Positions 34,501 through 44,969 of a stretch of 64,000 nucleotides of DNA are shown piece by piece. Below the pieces are notes generated by a model. That model worked only from the letters and a program-made list of their open reading frames with translations. It ran no database searches and was not told where the DNA came from. Numbering within the stretch: position 1 is the first letter of the stretch; each line of letters opens with the position of its first letter. The position numbers were made by a program, and so were the translations under genes. The stretch lies in NCBI GenBank assembly GCA_022315425.1, contig JAIUPT010000042.1, positions 372,001 to 436,000 of the forward strand, given 5' to 3'. Source of the stretch: Pseudevernia furfuracea. Its lineage: Eukaryota; Ascomycota; Lecanoromycetes; Lecanorales; Parmeliaceae.

Positions 34501-35453
34501 TCCGCGCGTGAGAACGTAGCATCAGAAGCGTCGAAGACGACATCATCGGCCACACCAGCGTCAAAATCGGGCAATAATGTAGACTGCCTCTTCCCAACCT
34601 GTTCTTTCTGCGGGTGTGGAGAATCCGATCCAGACCTTTTGTTGCTCGAAGATCTACCCGATCTTGGCGATATGTTCCTTGATACCTGTCTCTGATGTTG
34701 CAATTGTTGGCGTAGATTTCCTCCGATTGCGCTGTTAGATAGAATGAGAGATTGCTGTCCGGAAGATATGACACGCCTAGCTCCAACCACATCTCGAGGT
34801 ATGAGCAGGCCACCACTACTGAAGTTCCTGCGACGACTTTCGCTGAGGTTCAACGCCAGGTTGACGATCTGGGCAGGGTCTGTATCATGGCCAATGGCGC
34901 TTTTTCCATTGGACAGCAACGCTGAATCCGTGCTAGTAGGGGATTCGGCAAATCTACCATTGCTATTGAGACTTGAGCGTATGCTTTGCCTAGTAGTCGA
35001 TTGTACTGAAGACCGCTTGTCTCTCTCGGAAGCTCCATTTTTGTCTGTATGTTCCGGTGAATGGACGTTGACAACCTCTGTAGCTAGCGGTGAGCTTCCT
35101 AAAGAAGGTTTCTGGCGGTGTCTCTGACGAGCGCTTGCACGCTTGGGCACGAATAAATCACCCTCTTCAGCTTTCCGCTTCCCTTTCACATCTTGAGGAG
35201 TATCTGGTTCCGTATATGAGGAGAGGCGTGTTTCCGAAGCAGGAGCAGGGGTTGTCTGTAGCAAGAACCCTCCCGAGCTCCTTGGTCTATGCCTCCGTTG
35301 TAGGGACTCATCTTGAGGGATATTTGCGGTTTCCGTAGCCTCGCTCTCGAATGCTTTCGTTGCTTGATCATGTCTCAAGCTATGGATTCCATTCGCATTT
35401 GGTGGTACCTCTGAGGCGGAGGGAGCGGGCGAGCCGCTAGATTGGCCAGACAT
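31593..35453 (-). CDS. large disordered protein with C-terminal membrane segment, unknown function
   Basis: A single uninterrupted frame of 1286 codons. Most of the protein is Ser/Arg/Asp-rich and predicted disordered. Better-conserved-looking islands: LALNLSESRRRNFSSGGLL near residue 200; a block from EKASVAIEMMYEYRRLLQYL through NPLQYIRNRKVRFRERRPLD to GRPRMDWEFSSWDLLADAHW (about 320-490); and LRGLFRGGRIAELVGSEVTRVGDMFW near 830. The last 180 residues form amphipathic helices (DAEHFSRNTIDKFHDQIKDI). They end with an Arg run and one hydrophobic stretch (TLLGIMWMVWLVVVIVRLV), then a short basic tail. This layout suggests a tail-anchored membrane protein facing the cytosol. I do not recognise the family. 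Coding is supported by the length of the frame and the protein-like islands. Confidence 0.82.
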   Translation of the reverse strand: MSGQSSGSPAPSASEVPPNANGIHSLRHDQATKAFESEATETANIPQDESLQRRHRPRSSGGFLLQTTPAPASETRLSSYTEPDTPQDVKGKRKAEEGDLFVPKRASARQRHRQKPSLGSSPLATEVVNVHSPEHTDKNGASERDKRSSVQSTTRQSIRSSLNSNGRFAESPTSTDSALLSNGKSAIGHDTDPAQIVNLALNLSESRRRNFSSGGLLIPRDVVGARRVISSGQQSLILSNSAIGGNLRQQLQHQRQVSRNISPRSGRSSSNKRSGSDSPHPQKEQVGKRQSTLLPDFDAGVADDVVFDASDATFSRAEKASVAIEMMYEYRRLLQYLPPIPTNTKCKPSTGKGVAKHQGEPSTGLGRSYNPLQYIRNRKVRFRERRPLDAEAAGWKDLGRVRTWVDTVASEREDGVSRIDRRFPLPSLDIISGGSPQVDGLQNPSVPTSAGSQSRKVGRPRMDWEFSSWDLLADAHWLDQDDNIDHIEDPSGNKITTTSPYRKEYTPRASLDSNRSSARRSGSILRGHASPDRVRALARHSRKDSKDRGRRSFEAHEPRSPVSEDNGSRDRKSRWPKKLVRSRNSSDSDDSYWESRRKQKQSRDHAHSRDHLETAALEKQMMDMLAKELEASRHVDQGSKEDTDAKAEPDPKPHDGGMREIFRQQEAKSRPSAPQRMRTDVAVTEKHRILARASLDEERYHHDRMPSDDLEMTAPNSPTPPGFVPSIAINLSPPASPPSTVASPKKTSTSGIGPSGRDRSRSVSRRAIGENDPDLSGTTDLSRQTTNDSQLVNMLRRERSTIASNGLLTPVRGETAVNKYRPLDGNSIRSIKNVNGSDSRLRGLFRGGRIAELVGSEVTRVGDMFWKKDNNHASRVASPASSYAASEESDMDDGDMSGLDNSPKNDLSRATTKDGGSLSKVSTNSEKPRYYMSNLPSFRSSLNRDEQSPKSTKASPDHDHITRQQLAQRERGRSSKFDRLAPPKIDMSGISPSSSRETSPVRSQTQRKYDEGSRQSSSSRSDRRVRSADRRLNEMLGTPGKAGTGRVAPTGLAGLESRPRESPQRPDLEGKRQWSISDRGVSNVHGTVNKREIARVRALLLSSGVKANEIARRADEVPEKPAPFLLELEDVFKGPLPHVSRSKEPLLAAKMLISNIETIAQRLRGDAEHFSRNTIDKFHDQIKDIDEHVTYKLTTLVRAFADDADAFSAELTTTHTLAIKQLNDSVDTILRRRRRRLRYVRRIGWAMVEWTLLGIMWMVWLVVVIVRLVRGTVGGLVKGLRWLFWL

Positions 35454-35895
35454 GGCATTTTAAAGGCGTTGCAGAGGAAAGAGTTGAAGGACTCATAGCT
35501 TCCGGTGCGTCCTGGTCATAATCGATGATAAGAGGGAGGGAATAGGGGCAAAGGGGACGAGATGTTGCATTCTTGCTGGACCTCGGCTTTAATTCCTTTC
35601 GCCCGAGTGAAGCGCTTGGCGCGCTCAGCCCTATCAAGCCAATGAGTGCTGAAGGGCTTATCCAATTATCCACCAATTGACAATGTTCCTGGCGGCGCCC
35701 TTAAGATTCAAGGCAAAGCCACTCTTTGCTATTCGGAGAGGTGCGAGGAACTCATGGACATAATATCCTGACTAGATGGATTGGTTCGGTTAGACTCAAA
35801 AGCTGCTTCAGCTAATACCTACACATCGCTTTTACTACTACCCTCTGAATATGTACAAAGTATCTTCCTTTCATTGTGGGACCGGCACGACATTC
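35454..35895. other. intergenic spacer, no gene seen
   Basis: Promoter of the 1286-codon gene and 3' region of the dehydrogenase gene, both minus strand. Confidence 0.6.
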
Positions 35896-37566
35896 TCAAG
35901 ATCCTTGTAGTGGCTGCCCCATACCACCCAGCGTCACCATCTTCGTGATCTGGTACTCGGAGATACCGTATTTGCTGCCTTCCCGTCCGAACCCGCTCAG
36001 CTTCACACCACCAAATCTGCGCACAATTAGCTGTTGTTCTTTCTCTCTCAATTGAAGCGGAAGACTTACGGAGCAGCAGGATCACTGATCATTCCCGTGT
36101 TGACACCCACCATACCCACCTCCAGAGCCTCAGCAACCCGATAGACTCTCTGCAAATTGTTGCTGAAAAAGTATCCTGCCAAGCCCACTTCGGCCTTGTT
36201 CGCCATATCCACAACTTCCTTTTCCGTCTCAAATGGGAACAGACCAGCCACAGGCCCAAAGGTTTCTTCTAAAGCCAACTGCATGTCCATGTTCATACCC
36301 GTGATGACTGTTGGCTCGAAGAAGTTGGTGCCGAGCTTGGGCATTTTCTGTCCACCAACGGTGACCTTTCCGCCCTTCTTCTCCGCGTCTCTGACATGAG
36401 CCTCAACTTTGCTAACAGCGCGGTCGTGGATCAAGGGACCGTGGGTGACGCCCTCATCATAACCACCGCCAACCTTGAAGCCTTTGACCTTCTCAGTAAA
36501 AGCAGAAGCAAATTTATCGTAGATGCCTTTTTGTATGTAAATCCTGTTCGCGCAGACGCAAGTCTGTCCAGAGCTGCGAAATTTAGAAGCAATAGCGCCA
36601 TTGACAGCGGTTTCAAGGTCTGCGTCATCAAAGACAATGAATGGGGCATTGCCGCCGAGCTCGAAAGACAGCTTCTTGAGCGTATCGGCGGATTGCTTCA
36701 TGAGGAGCTTGCCAACATTAGTAGAACCGGTGAAGGAAACTTTGCGAACTGTGGGGCTCGAGGTTAGAGCGTTACCGATTTCGACTGTATTTTCCATGGC
36801 GCTGATGACATTAATGACACCTTTGGGGATGCCGGCGCGCTCTGCCAGCTCAGCGAGAGCAAGGGATGTAAAGGGCGTTTCGCCTGGCGACTTGGCAACT
36901 ATAGTGCAGCCTGCCGCCAGAGCAGGACCAATCTTTCGGGTTATCATAGCTGCTGGAAAGTTCCATGGCGTTATGAGGCCGCACACGCCAACTGGCTCCT
37001 TAACCGTAAAGACCCTGTTGCCGGGTATACTGGCTGGTATTGTGTCGCCGTCGGCCCTGGGGGCTTCTTCGCTGAACCACTCAAAGAAGCTCGCTGCGTA
37101 TGCCACCTCGCCCTTAGCATCAGTCATTGGCTTGCCATTCTCCCACGTTATGAGTTTCGCCAAGTCCTCCTGGTTGTCCATCATCAATTGGTACCATTTA
37201 TGTAGCATGCGTGCCCGTTGGCGGGCGGTTGTCTGACGGAAGGAAGGGAAAGCAGCAGCGGCGTGTGCGATGGCACTGTCGGTGTCGGACTTGTCGAATT
37301 CAGGGCATGTGCCTATCGCTTTGCCAGTCGATGGGTCTGGTTGGCCAGATCAGTCGTTGGCTAGGGCGCTGGCGAAGTATACTCACCGTGGACCTCGAAG
37401 GTTTTTCCGGAATTGGCTTTGACCCATTCCCCGTTGACGTAGGCTACATTCTGTTTGAAAAGAGATGGGTCATTCAGCTAGTAGGGCACATCAGCGAGTA
37501 CTAAAAGGCTTGAAGGGTAGTCTTCAAGGCAGGACGGACGGGTGGTATGCTCTGGTTTGGGCCCAT
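35896..37566 (-). CDS. UGA2: succinate-semialdehyde dehydrogenase (NAD(P)+), GABA shunt
   Basis: Oxidises succinate semialdehyde to succinate, the last step of GABA breakdown. Minus-strand exons 37566-37540, 37477-37387, 37336-36070 and 36016-35896 give 501 residues, normal for the family. Key residues: PWNFPAAMITRKIGPALAAGC (cofactor site), FTGSTNVGK, general base Glu266 in SFELGG, catalytic Cys299 in GQTCVCANR. A second Cys two residues on (Cys301) matches the Cys-x-Cys pair that acts as a redox switch in mammalian SSADH. The C-terminal PFGGVKLSGFGREGSKYGISEY is typical of SSADH rather than general aldehyde dehydrogenases. Exon 1 is only nine codons and rests on a weak donor (GTCCGT), so the extreme N-terminus is less sure. 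No clear mitochondrial presequence is seen. Confidence 0.92.
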
Positions 37567-38146
37567 GGCGTATGTTCTAGCGAGTATTGTTGGTAGGGAA
37601 GAGGGGTGGTAATTGGATTTGAATGTTGTTCTGGTTACGAGTCGAAATGCCTTCATGATGAAGGAAAGGAAGAGCAAGCGATAGAAGTATATGAACTTCC
37701 ACCAAGCCGAAGAGTTAAGGTCATCAATGCGTCATTCGCTCTCCGGAGAGAGACATCTCGACCGCGGAGTTGGGTGCGGGGAAATCTGACAGATCATCTT
37801 CGTCACTCTCCTCCACTCAAGCATGCAAAATTCACAAATCTATATCAATCGTGCAAGTAAATGTATATACAGCATATGACATCATTCAATAGATTGTCTT
37901 CGTAGTTTATTGGAGGCCGTCGCAAATGCTAGGGGGTTACAACTCTATGGCGTTTATATCGCCTATCCTCCCAAGCATACTCTATAAATCAGAGTTTTGA
38001 TAGATGAGGCGGCGTTGCCGTGACATGTATTGATCAGATATATCTCATTAAGTTACATTGGTCTTCATTTAGCAAGACTCGCAAGATCGAAGAACAGACT
38101 TGTTTCCAAACAACCAAGTTGAACCCCACGTCCGCCCCATTAAACA
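37567..38146. other. intergenic spacer, no gene seen
   Basis: Promoter of the dehydrogenase gene and 3' region of the next minus-strand gene. No supported ORF. Confidence 0.55.
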
Positions 38147-41072
38147 TCAGACCAGGAACAAGAGAAACAACGAGGCGAGGCAAACAAAAGAACTAATAAC
38201 ACAAAACCTAGTACTCCTTTCAGCTCCATTCTTGAACGGCAGCACAGTAGTGCCCCCCAAAACGTTCTTTGAGACCGAGGAAGCTCGTGCCTGCATTCCC
38301 GTAGTCAATGTACCACTGGGTTTGAAAGCAGGTGCTGTTTGGCTCCCAAGAATTGCTTTAACGCTGTTTGACGGCTTACTTTGCGGGTCACTCAGAGTAT
38401 TTGCATCTGCAAGCACGGATTGGAGGTCTGAGCTAGGGACAGAGGGCGTGGGCAGAAGATCCGGAGTCATGTGAGGAGATGCTTTGAACGCTGTTATAAT
38501 AGCAGGAGCAGACACTCCGTGTGTGTTGAAATCGGATATCGACATCGTTGGATTCATGCCAGTCGACAATGGCAAATTAATCAAAGAATCCGGCTTCAAC
38601 TCGGAATCTCCATTGAATGCTATTGAAGTAGCAGATGTCATCGAATCTGACTTCGTCTGTAGAATCACTTCCGACCCTATCAAGGTAGCAGAGGTCAAAG
38701 GATCAGGCTTCGCCACAAGAAATAAGTTCGACGCTACCATCCTAGCAGATGTCAATGCTCCATTAGCGTTTGAATTAGGTGACGAAGTTTGCGGTTGCTG
38801 TTTCACTTGTTCGTCCGGCAAGGGTGTGTAAGGCGAATTCTGTAAAGCTGCGCGAGTTGGAAATCCGACACCGGGGTTCCGTGCTGTGTTGACTTCTGTA
38901 GTTGGGTCGGCCTGCAGGTCAGCAGTGACACGAGTGGAAGGTCGATCGGCATTTCCATTGATCTGGTTGGAAGGGTCACGATTTTCTGTTGAGATATCAT
39001 CATTCAACTGGCTTTCAAGTCGCGGAGAACCAGGCTCTGCGGCATTCGTAATTTGCGGGTATTTGTTCTCCTGTGGTAAGCTATCATAACGAGGTAATGT
39101 GTTCTGATCTACCGAGATAGGTGTCTGACCACGACCATCCTCAGAAGACGGAATTCGGGTTGTTTCTGCAAATGGTCTTGAGGCACCTTCTTCGTATTCC
39201 TCTCCATGTGTCGGCAGTGGATCCGATATGACCGCGTTCGGAGAAAAGGCAGACTTCATGTCGGACCTCCGATCAGAGGAGACAATTAAAGGTTGAAAGG
39301 CATCTGTCACTTTTTTGGGGATATCGGTGTTAGCATCCGATATGAAGCTTCGATCTTGGGAGGGATCTTGGACGCTCGAGTCCCTAGCTTTCATAGAGCT
39401 GGCCTGGATTTCGGAAGCTGCTTCCGGAGAGATAAGTGTTTGCCATCCGTTGAATTTAGAATGTGTCTTCACTGCTTGAGCATCTTGCGGGTCTAACGAG
39501 GTTTCGGGTGTGAGGGAGTCGTTTTTGGCCGTGGATGGAGAGGGTCTACTTGGCGTACTTCTTGGCCCAGCCGTTTGGACCTTGTGTGCAGGTGCGGGTG
39601 GTGGATCTCTCGATGTACCTGTAGCCCCAGCTTCTGCAGCTCCAGGCACTGGCCTGAGAGAGGATGTAGATGTAGTTCCGGTCGTAGGACTCTGAGGCGA
39701 TGTTGGGGTTAGGTTGGGAACAAGGGCAGCGGCCGGCGTCAAAGACCTTGGCGGGTCGATACCTGCGAAAGCATGCGTGATTACGCAATCTGACCATCCA
39801 GGTTGAAGTCTGTATATTTGTTCCGGAGGTGAAAGGACGGGGCGGTATGGAGAACCTGGAGCTGGCTTATATTGATCGGCAATCTGTTCAAGTGAATTAG
39901 ACCTCAAGTTAATAACTGTGTAGTCGGCCAATTTCAAACGCTTACCATTACACTCTGAGGAGGACAGGGCAAGTCTGCAAAGTTAAAGGATTTTGTTGCC
40001 CCCGAAGGAATATTTCCACGGTCCCAGGCGGGCAGTTCGATCGTTGATAGCTCTTCAGGCGCAAATGCAAGCATAGTATATGGAATCAAAGTACCGATCG
40101 CCCCGCATCTGTCGACAGCATACATAGTACTGAACCCAACATAAATGGAGGGAGAAGTACTGAAAAAACATTAACGGGACCTTTTTAACGCTCGGAGTCC
40201 AAACTCACAAAGTAAAGCCATTTTGGACTGCAATGGTTCTAGATTCTGAGCCGTTACCCGGCGCAGAAAGAAGGGCATGGCCACGCGCGACGATGGAGAG
40301 TGGTGGTGCTGGATTGGACGATGACGAAGGTGACTTGAATGTTCCATAAGGATTTGATTGTGGGTTCCACCACCCTCCACCGCCAACGCGCCTAGCGTCG
40401 GTGATGACTAGGTTCAGGTCAATATCACTGGCGGCTGTTGTTCCAACTGAAGCAAGGCAGTCCGTGTTGGCGCCTGGAACAGGCCAATAGTACACATCAA
40501 CGTTCCCGCCCACAAGTTCGCATGCATCGCAGCATCCAAAAGTGCCGGAAGTGGTGGCTATAGAACTCCAATCAATGGTATGAGAGAGGTCGGTGTTATC
40601 GTGTAAGACCAGCTTGATTGGTCTGGATTTTCAGTATGCCACTCAAGAAAGCTGCTGCGACAATCTGGTTCCCTCATCCAGCTTATTATCTTCGAATTTG
40701 TGTCTGGTGGTATACCATCCCTCTCTCGGTGTACGGGATAATACTCCCAAGCCCCGTACACCAGCTGATACATTGTGCCGCTATTGTTAAAGAACTCGTC
40801 TAGCGCTTCCGTTTTGTTGCTAGAGCAAGTGCTATCCCATAGCATACACTGATCTGGGAACTGAATTTTGCATGTCAGTCCTTGCAGTGCCATTTGGCTG
40901 CAGTGAGCGAGCTTACTGTCCTGATGTATGGTGCAAGCCCCGAAACCCCTGGGAACTGGGTTATAGCATTAGGCGCTTGAAACGGCCAGCCCAACTCAAG
41001 CTCTCGGGGTCTTAGGAGCACGCGTGCGTTAGCCGCTGAAAGAAGGCATATTGCCAGCAACCAACGCAGCAT
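38147..41072 (-). CDS. GPI-anchored-type cell-surface protein with long Ser/Thr-rich stalk
   Basis: Minus-strand exons 41072-40917, 40860-40745, 40622-40209, 40159-39946 and 39883-38147 give 878 residues. Residues 1-16 are a signal peptide (MLRWLLAICLLSAANA). The first 330 residues form a Cys-containing domain with blocks CMLWDSTCSSN, LVLHDNTDLSHTIDWSS, FGCCDAC, VDVYYWPVPGANTDCL, TSPSIYVGFSTMYAVDRCG and PCPPQS; this resembles a secreted fungal family without a known function. The remaining 550 residues are Ser/Thr/Pro/Asn-rich, like a glycosylated stalk. The protein ends NGAERSTRFCVISSFVCLAS followed by a hydrophobic LFLLFLV tail, which fits a GPI-attachment signal. The exon 2/3 join (donor GTATTA at 40744, acceptor before 40622) was chosen because it preserves the family-like DWSS block; it is the least certain splice. 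Confidence 0.78.
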
Positions 41073-42662
41073 TATTCTCTTTCAACTTTGACGTCGCTTA
41101 GGATCATTCAGATGCTTGTAGAGGGCAATTTTCCGGAGATGAAGATAGGCTTAAGAGACAAGAGAACCAGAAGGAGAGACATATACTGCAATGCAAGGCT
41201 GTAAAATGCGGAGATAGGGTTGCATGAACGGTGTAGGAGATGAAGAGAGGCGTAACAGACGAGAGAACTACATATCCGCAGAGCAAGGTTGTAAGATACG
41301 GAGGCAGCGGTGTATCAAGGATGTTCTAAAAGGGTTACCATGTAGGGGAAGAAGGATTCTGGCTGTCTGCGCCGCCCTGCAATCTGCATGTCAGGAACGC
41401 GCAATCATGGTTGAACAGCAGGGTGGTCATGGGGTTCTTAGTCCTGATTTCTGAACGAAAAACGTGAAGCCTGAAAAGTCTTCCTCCATCATGGGGTGGT
41501 GCAGAAAGATTGCGCATCTCGGAGGCTTTCTCAAGTCGGACACTTTTTTTTTGGATAAGAAAAATAAAGCATCGGGCGAGCACAGACACAGGATTTCTGT
41601 AGGCTATGGACACTCCGCATGCAAGGTTGGAAGGGGGTGGGGAGACATGGACGGAGCCCATGAAGTGTTTCAATTGAATCAATATGATTGTGTAAATTGA
41701 GGCGAGGCGTGGTGGTAGGATCTTCACGCATGTAAGGTATGTAAGGTAATTAATTGGCTACAAATAGAGCTCTGGACACTAAGATTAGTTCCCGGTAAAT
41801 TACTTGAAACAGCCCCACTACCAATTTGGGTAATGTACCTTAGTATTCGGTTTCATTCCCAGCCATACAGCCCCTAAATCTTGATGACCTGCGCTTTGAG
41901 GAGGCATTTTCTATGGTGGAATTTGGAAATGTCTGAAATTCCTTGTCAAATTCTTCTTCGATAGAGCTCTCGGTGTCTGTGTTGAAGGCCTAGCTGAGAC
42001 CTGCAACGCTCTTTCCATAATGATAACTGGCTTAGGTAGAACACTCGTCTCGTTTCATGTTGCATCTGTCTTGTGGTGCACTGCATTTGCCAAGCCAGCT
42101 CTATATCGAACTTTCTGTGCCCGTCTTCCCAAGTCACAGCGTTGGGCGCGGGCTCGCCGAGAGATAGTACAAGGCCGATATTAAGGCGAAGGGCACGAAT
42201 TCGATTTCTGCTTTGAGTTGGATATTTGATTTCGTGGATACTCGGCTTTTGCTCGTGTATGAGCAGCTACGAGCTTTGGTTCCCGCGTTTGCAGGATGAG
42301 ATCCAGGTCCGGATGGACTATATCCTTCTCCATGCGGCGCATCGAACACAAGAGCCTAATGATCTTTATTCTCGAACCGGATTTGGCAACGACAAGTCCC
42401 CCAGTAGAATGTACGTACACCTCCCCGACGGAAGCCGGTTCCTGCGCCGCAGCAACAATATATTCTATGCATCGACTCTGGCTCATTGGACATTACGACA
42501 GTCCCGGCTATGTGTGATTGTGGCTGGGTTGGCGAGGTTTCTTACGTACATCGGGGCTGCTCGCTGCGCAGATAGTAGGACCGCGCAACGCTTTGTACGT
42601 GCTTCAGGTTCTTCGAAAAAAATGAGCTTGACGATTGGATTCGGCGAGTAGTCCTGACGCAC
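41073..42662. other. 1.6 kb intergenic with tandemly duplicated leader
   Basis: Next to the surface-protein start is a roughly 100-bp imperfect tandem duplication (41135-41315). Further on lie TACCT-type short repeats (41730-41750) and unassigned ORFs of about 100 codons on - (42181-42486) and 141 codons on + (42226-42651), which overlap each other. I call no gene. Confidence 0.5.
41135..41315 (-). repeat. imperfect tandem duplication in 5' leader
   Basis: Copies start at 41135 and 41236 (spacing 101). Shared blocks: GGAGATGAAGA, AGAC.AGAGAAC, CATAT, GCAAGG.TGTAA, GCGGTGTA-like end. The first copy begins 63 bases upstream of the minus-strand start codon at 41072. Confidence 0.85.
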
Positions 42663-43814
42663 TCACAATTCTGTTTTGCTGACGGTCTTTTCCACGTGAT
42701 TATAGTCCAACGCTCTCTTATGATCCGACTTCGCGCTCATGTAATTCCCTACATCCATCCATTCCGCAGCGAAGGCCGTCACCAGCACAGCCCAATCCTC
42801 CGTGGTATTCATGTCCAGGTGCTCGCCGTCATCGCTCATTTTGTGCCATACTGGAGGAAACGGTGATGGGATCAGATGTAATACGTCCACCCCTCTGGCC
42901 ATGAATGGTACATGGTCATCTCCAATCAATCCACCCATCCATCGGTCATTGCTTTTGTCGAGATCGTAGAACCATGGTGACCCTGAAGACCCAAAGAGCG
43001 AGTGGTCGCGAAGACGCTTTTCTAGATCCGCCATCTTTTTATATGCCCAGTGCGTGACCTTGAAGTAACTTGGGACTTTAGGATTTCTCGAGCCCAGCAG
43101 GTCGAGGAGCACAAACAGGTGGATGGTTGAGAGTGTGTTATGGTAGGTAGAAAGCGCGGGATGATACGTAGATTCCATTTCCGCAGCCAGTGATTTTGCT
43201 CCGTAGATCGAGTCGGTGTCAGACCAGGTATCGAAAGCCTCCTCGCCGTCCAGTAATACAATTTGTAGGCCTTTATGTTCCTCGAACTCATGGTCTCCAG
43301 CTTCTACCATTCCAGCCCATTTCTTAGTGAGGGCATCGTCTAAACTCTTAGCTGTGTGCATGAGCATGGCACAAGGAGCAGCGCTATCAATGGCACCAAT
43401 GAAGCCTTCGGGTTTCATCAAGCTGTCGTAATGGGCGACCAACGTCAGATAGCCAACTTCTCCGGGCTTCGACCACGGTGGATCTCTGGTCGCAATCATG
43501 TTGATAAATGGCATCTCCTTGTTGCCCAGCACAGCGACCTTGGAGGAGGAATTCTGGTACGTGATTGTCCATTCCGGAAGCTCGCTTCCGAAGAAATCTG
43601 CGAAGTGGTTGAGCACAGCGGTAGAGCCTGGGCTGCCGGGAACTCTAGGCTGGAGGATTTGGGAGAGAAGCTTGCCATTCTTGATGTTGAAATTGTCGCC
43701 AGGGCGAGGGATCGCCTTAAGAGCTTCATCGGGCAATGGAGTATACGCTACCGAAAGGCTAACGAGGATGAGAGTTCTTAATGCGTAAAGAAGGAACGGC
43801 AATCTGGTCTTCAT
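42663..43814 (-). CDS. secreted glutaminyl-peptide cyclotransferase (M28-fold)
   Basis: Turns N-terminal Gln of peptides into pyroglutamate; zinc enzyme of the secretory pathway. Single exon, 383 residues. Residues 1-23 are a signal peptide. Zinc ligands by alignment with the animal enzyme: Asp143 (GAIDSAAP), Glu192 (LLDGEEAF) and His301 (GDDHVPF); Glu191 is the general base, and Asp238 (VLLDLLG) matches the conserved third acid. TLVAHYDS and the PSPFPPVWHKMSDDGEHLD block also fit glutaminyl cyclases rather than aminopeptidases. Cyclases bind one zinc where M28 aminopeptidases bind two, and the sequence fits one. The gene diverges from the TMEM-like gene with 328 bases between starts. Confidence 0.92.
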   Translation of the reverse strand: MKTRLPFLLYALRTLILVSLSVAYTPLPDEALKAIPRPGDNFNIKNGKLLSQILQPRVPGSPGSTAVLNHFADFFGSELPEWTITYQNSSSKVAVLGNKEMPFINMIATRDPPWSKPGEVGYLTLVAHYDSLMKPEGFIGAIDSAAPCAMLMHTAKSLDDALTKKWAGMVEAGDHEFEEHKGLQIVLLDGEEAFDTWSDTDSIYGAKSLAAEMESTYHPALSTYHNTLSTIHLFVLLDLLGSRNPKVPSYFKVTHWAYKKMADLEKRLRDHSLFGSSGSPWFYDLDKSNDRWMGGLIGDDHVPFMARGVDVLHLIPSPFPPVWHKMSDDGEHLDMNTTEDWAVLVTAFAAEWMDVGNYMSAKSDHKRALDYNHVEKTVSKTEL

Positions 43815-44142
43815 CGTGTTGTGTGAGATTTCAACCGTGACCTCATTTCACCTACCCGAGAACAATTCCATAGGGCAAATCAAAGTATTAGGAACGAGGG
43901 GATGAGGAAGGGGTCAGACAACTCTCTTCTCGCCTTGCTAAACACTCAGGCTAGACAGTGTTGCGTACAGAGACTTCTCGAGGTGTTCATGCTACACATA
44001 CTTCACCACCCAGCGACCCTTCCCCGTCGATCCCTGGCTCGCCTAAAGAGCCGCTTTTAGCGCTCTAACGCGCTCGACCCGGTCTTCAAAGTTCAATCTT
44101 CGCAGTGCATCTCCGCAAGCAGTAAAGTAGGGACATGCGGCG
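43815..44142. promoter_or_regulatory. divergent promoter region
   Basis: A 328-base gap between the start codons of the glutaminyl cyclase (-) and the TMEM-like protein (+). It must hold both promoters. No clear TATA box is seen. Confidence 0.6.
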
Positions 44143-44969
44143 ATGGCGCCGTTTCTCAGGAACCTGTTGCGCTCTTCTCGATACCTTTTTCCCGTAAAGC
44201 AAGATGTTTGGCACACTCGTTCGCCGTGTTCCCAATCAAGACCTCATAGATCGTTTGCATCTAACTATCAAACTCCCTCGAAAGCAGGTAAGATACCGAG
44301 TAAATCTATCAAAAAGAACGGTATTGACTGTGCTCTACAGATATTCCTGAGCGGCTTTTGATATATCATGCTGGAACCCCGCGCATTGTATTCGTGGGGT
44401 TTCTCAAAGTCACTACAATTTTCCTTTTCACTGCGAATGTTCTGCTTATTGCACCTACGTTCTATCATGACCCGGAACAGCCCGCTTGGGTCCCACCTGC
44501 TGGTGAGTACGATTCCTCTAGGGTCTTAGTGGAAGCCTAATATAGGCCCTCAGTTGCTGCTGCTGGAGCCGTTCCTTTGCTCTATGTAACATACTATGCT
44601 GCTCCATTCGTGGCTTTTGTCCACATCAAGCTACCATTATTTGCTCGGCGGTCAAGAGAGCAGCTTTTGAAGTGGGCACAGAACATACCGCCAAATACGA
44701 AAGTGGATTTGACCACAATCAAGTCTTATGGAAGTGTCCGCGTTTCGAGGATGCCAATCTCAGAGTTGCAACCTACCAAAGCCCGTTTTGGCATTGAAAA
44801 TTTGGTTCGAGTACCACATTTCCCTTCGACTAAGAAGAAGCCATGGTGGGCGCCCAAGGAGCGGAACTTGTTCTTCGTTGGCAATGAAAGAAGGAAGACG
44901 GTTGAGACTGCGGTGTGGCAGAAAGCTATAGGACAAATACGGAATGCTCGGGAGCAGTCTAAAATTTAG
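44143..44969 (+). CDS. TMEM70/186/223-like mitochondrial inner-membrane protein
   Basis: Exons 44143-44287, 44341-44502 and 44554-44969 give 240 residues. The N-terminus is basic and Ser/Arg-rich with SRPHRSFAS, consistent with a mitochondrial presequence. Two hydrophobic helices follow (VGFLKVTTIFLFTANVLLI and AVPLLYVTYYAAPFVAFVHI), separated by a short loop across intron 2. A C-terminal matrix-type domain starts LPLFARRSREQLLKWAQNIPP and contains VDLTTIKSYGSVRVSRMPISEL and NLFFVGNERRK. This is the layout of the TMEM70/TMEM186/TMEM223 group; the yeast relative would be Mrx15, tied to mitochondrial translation. The exact subgroup is an inference. Confidence 0.72.
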
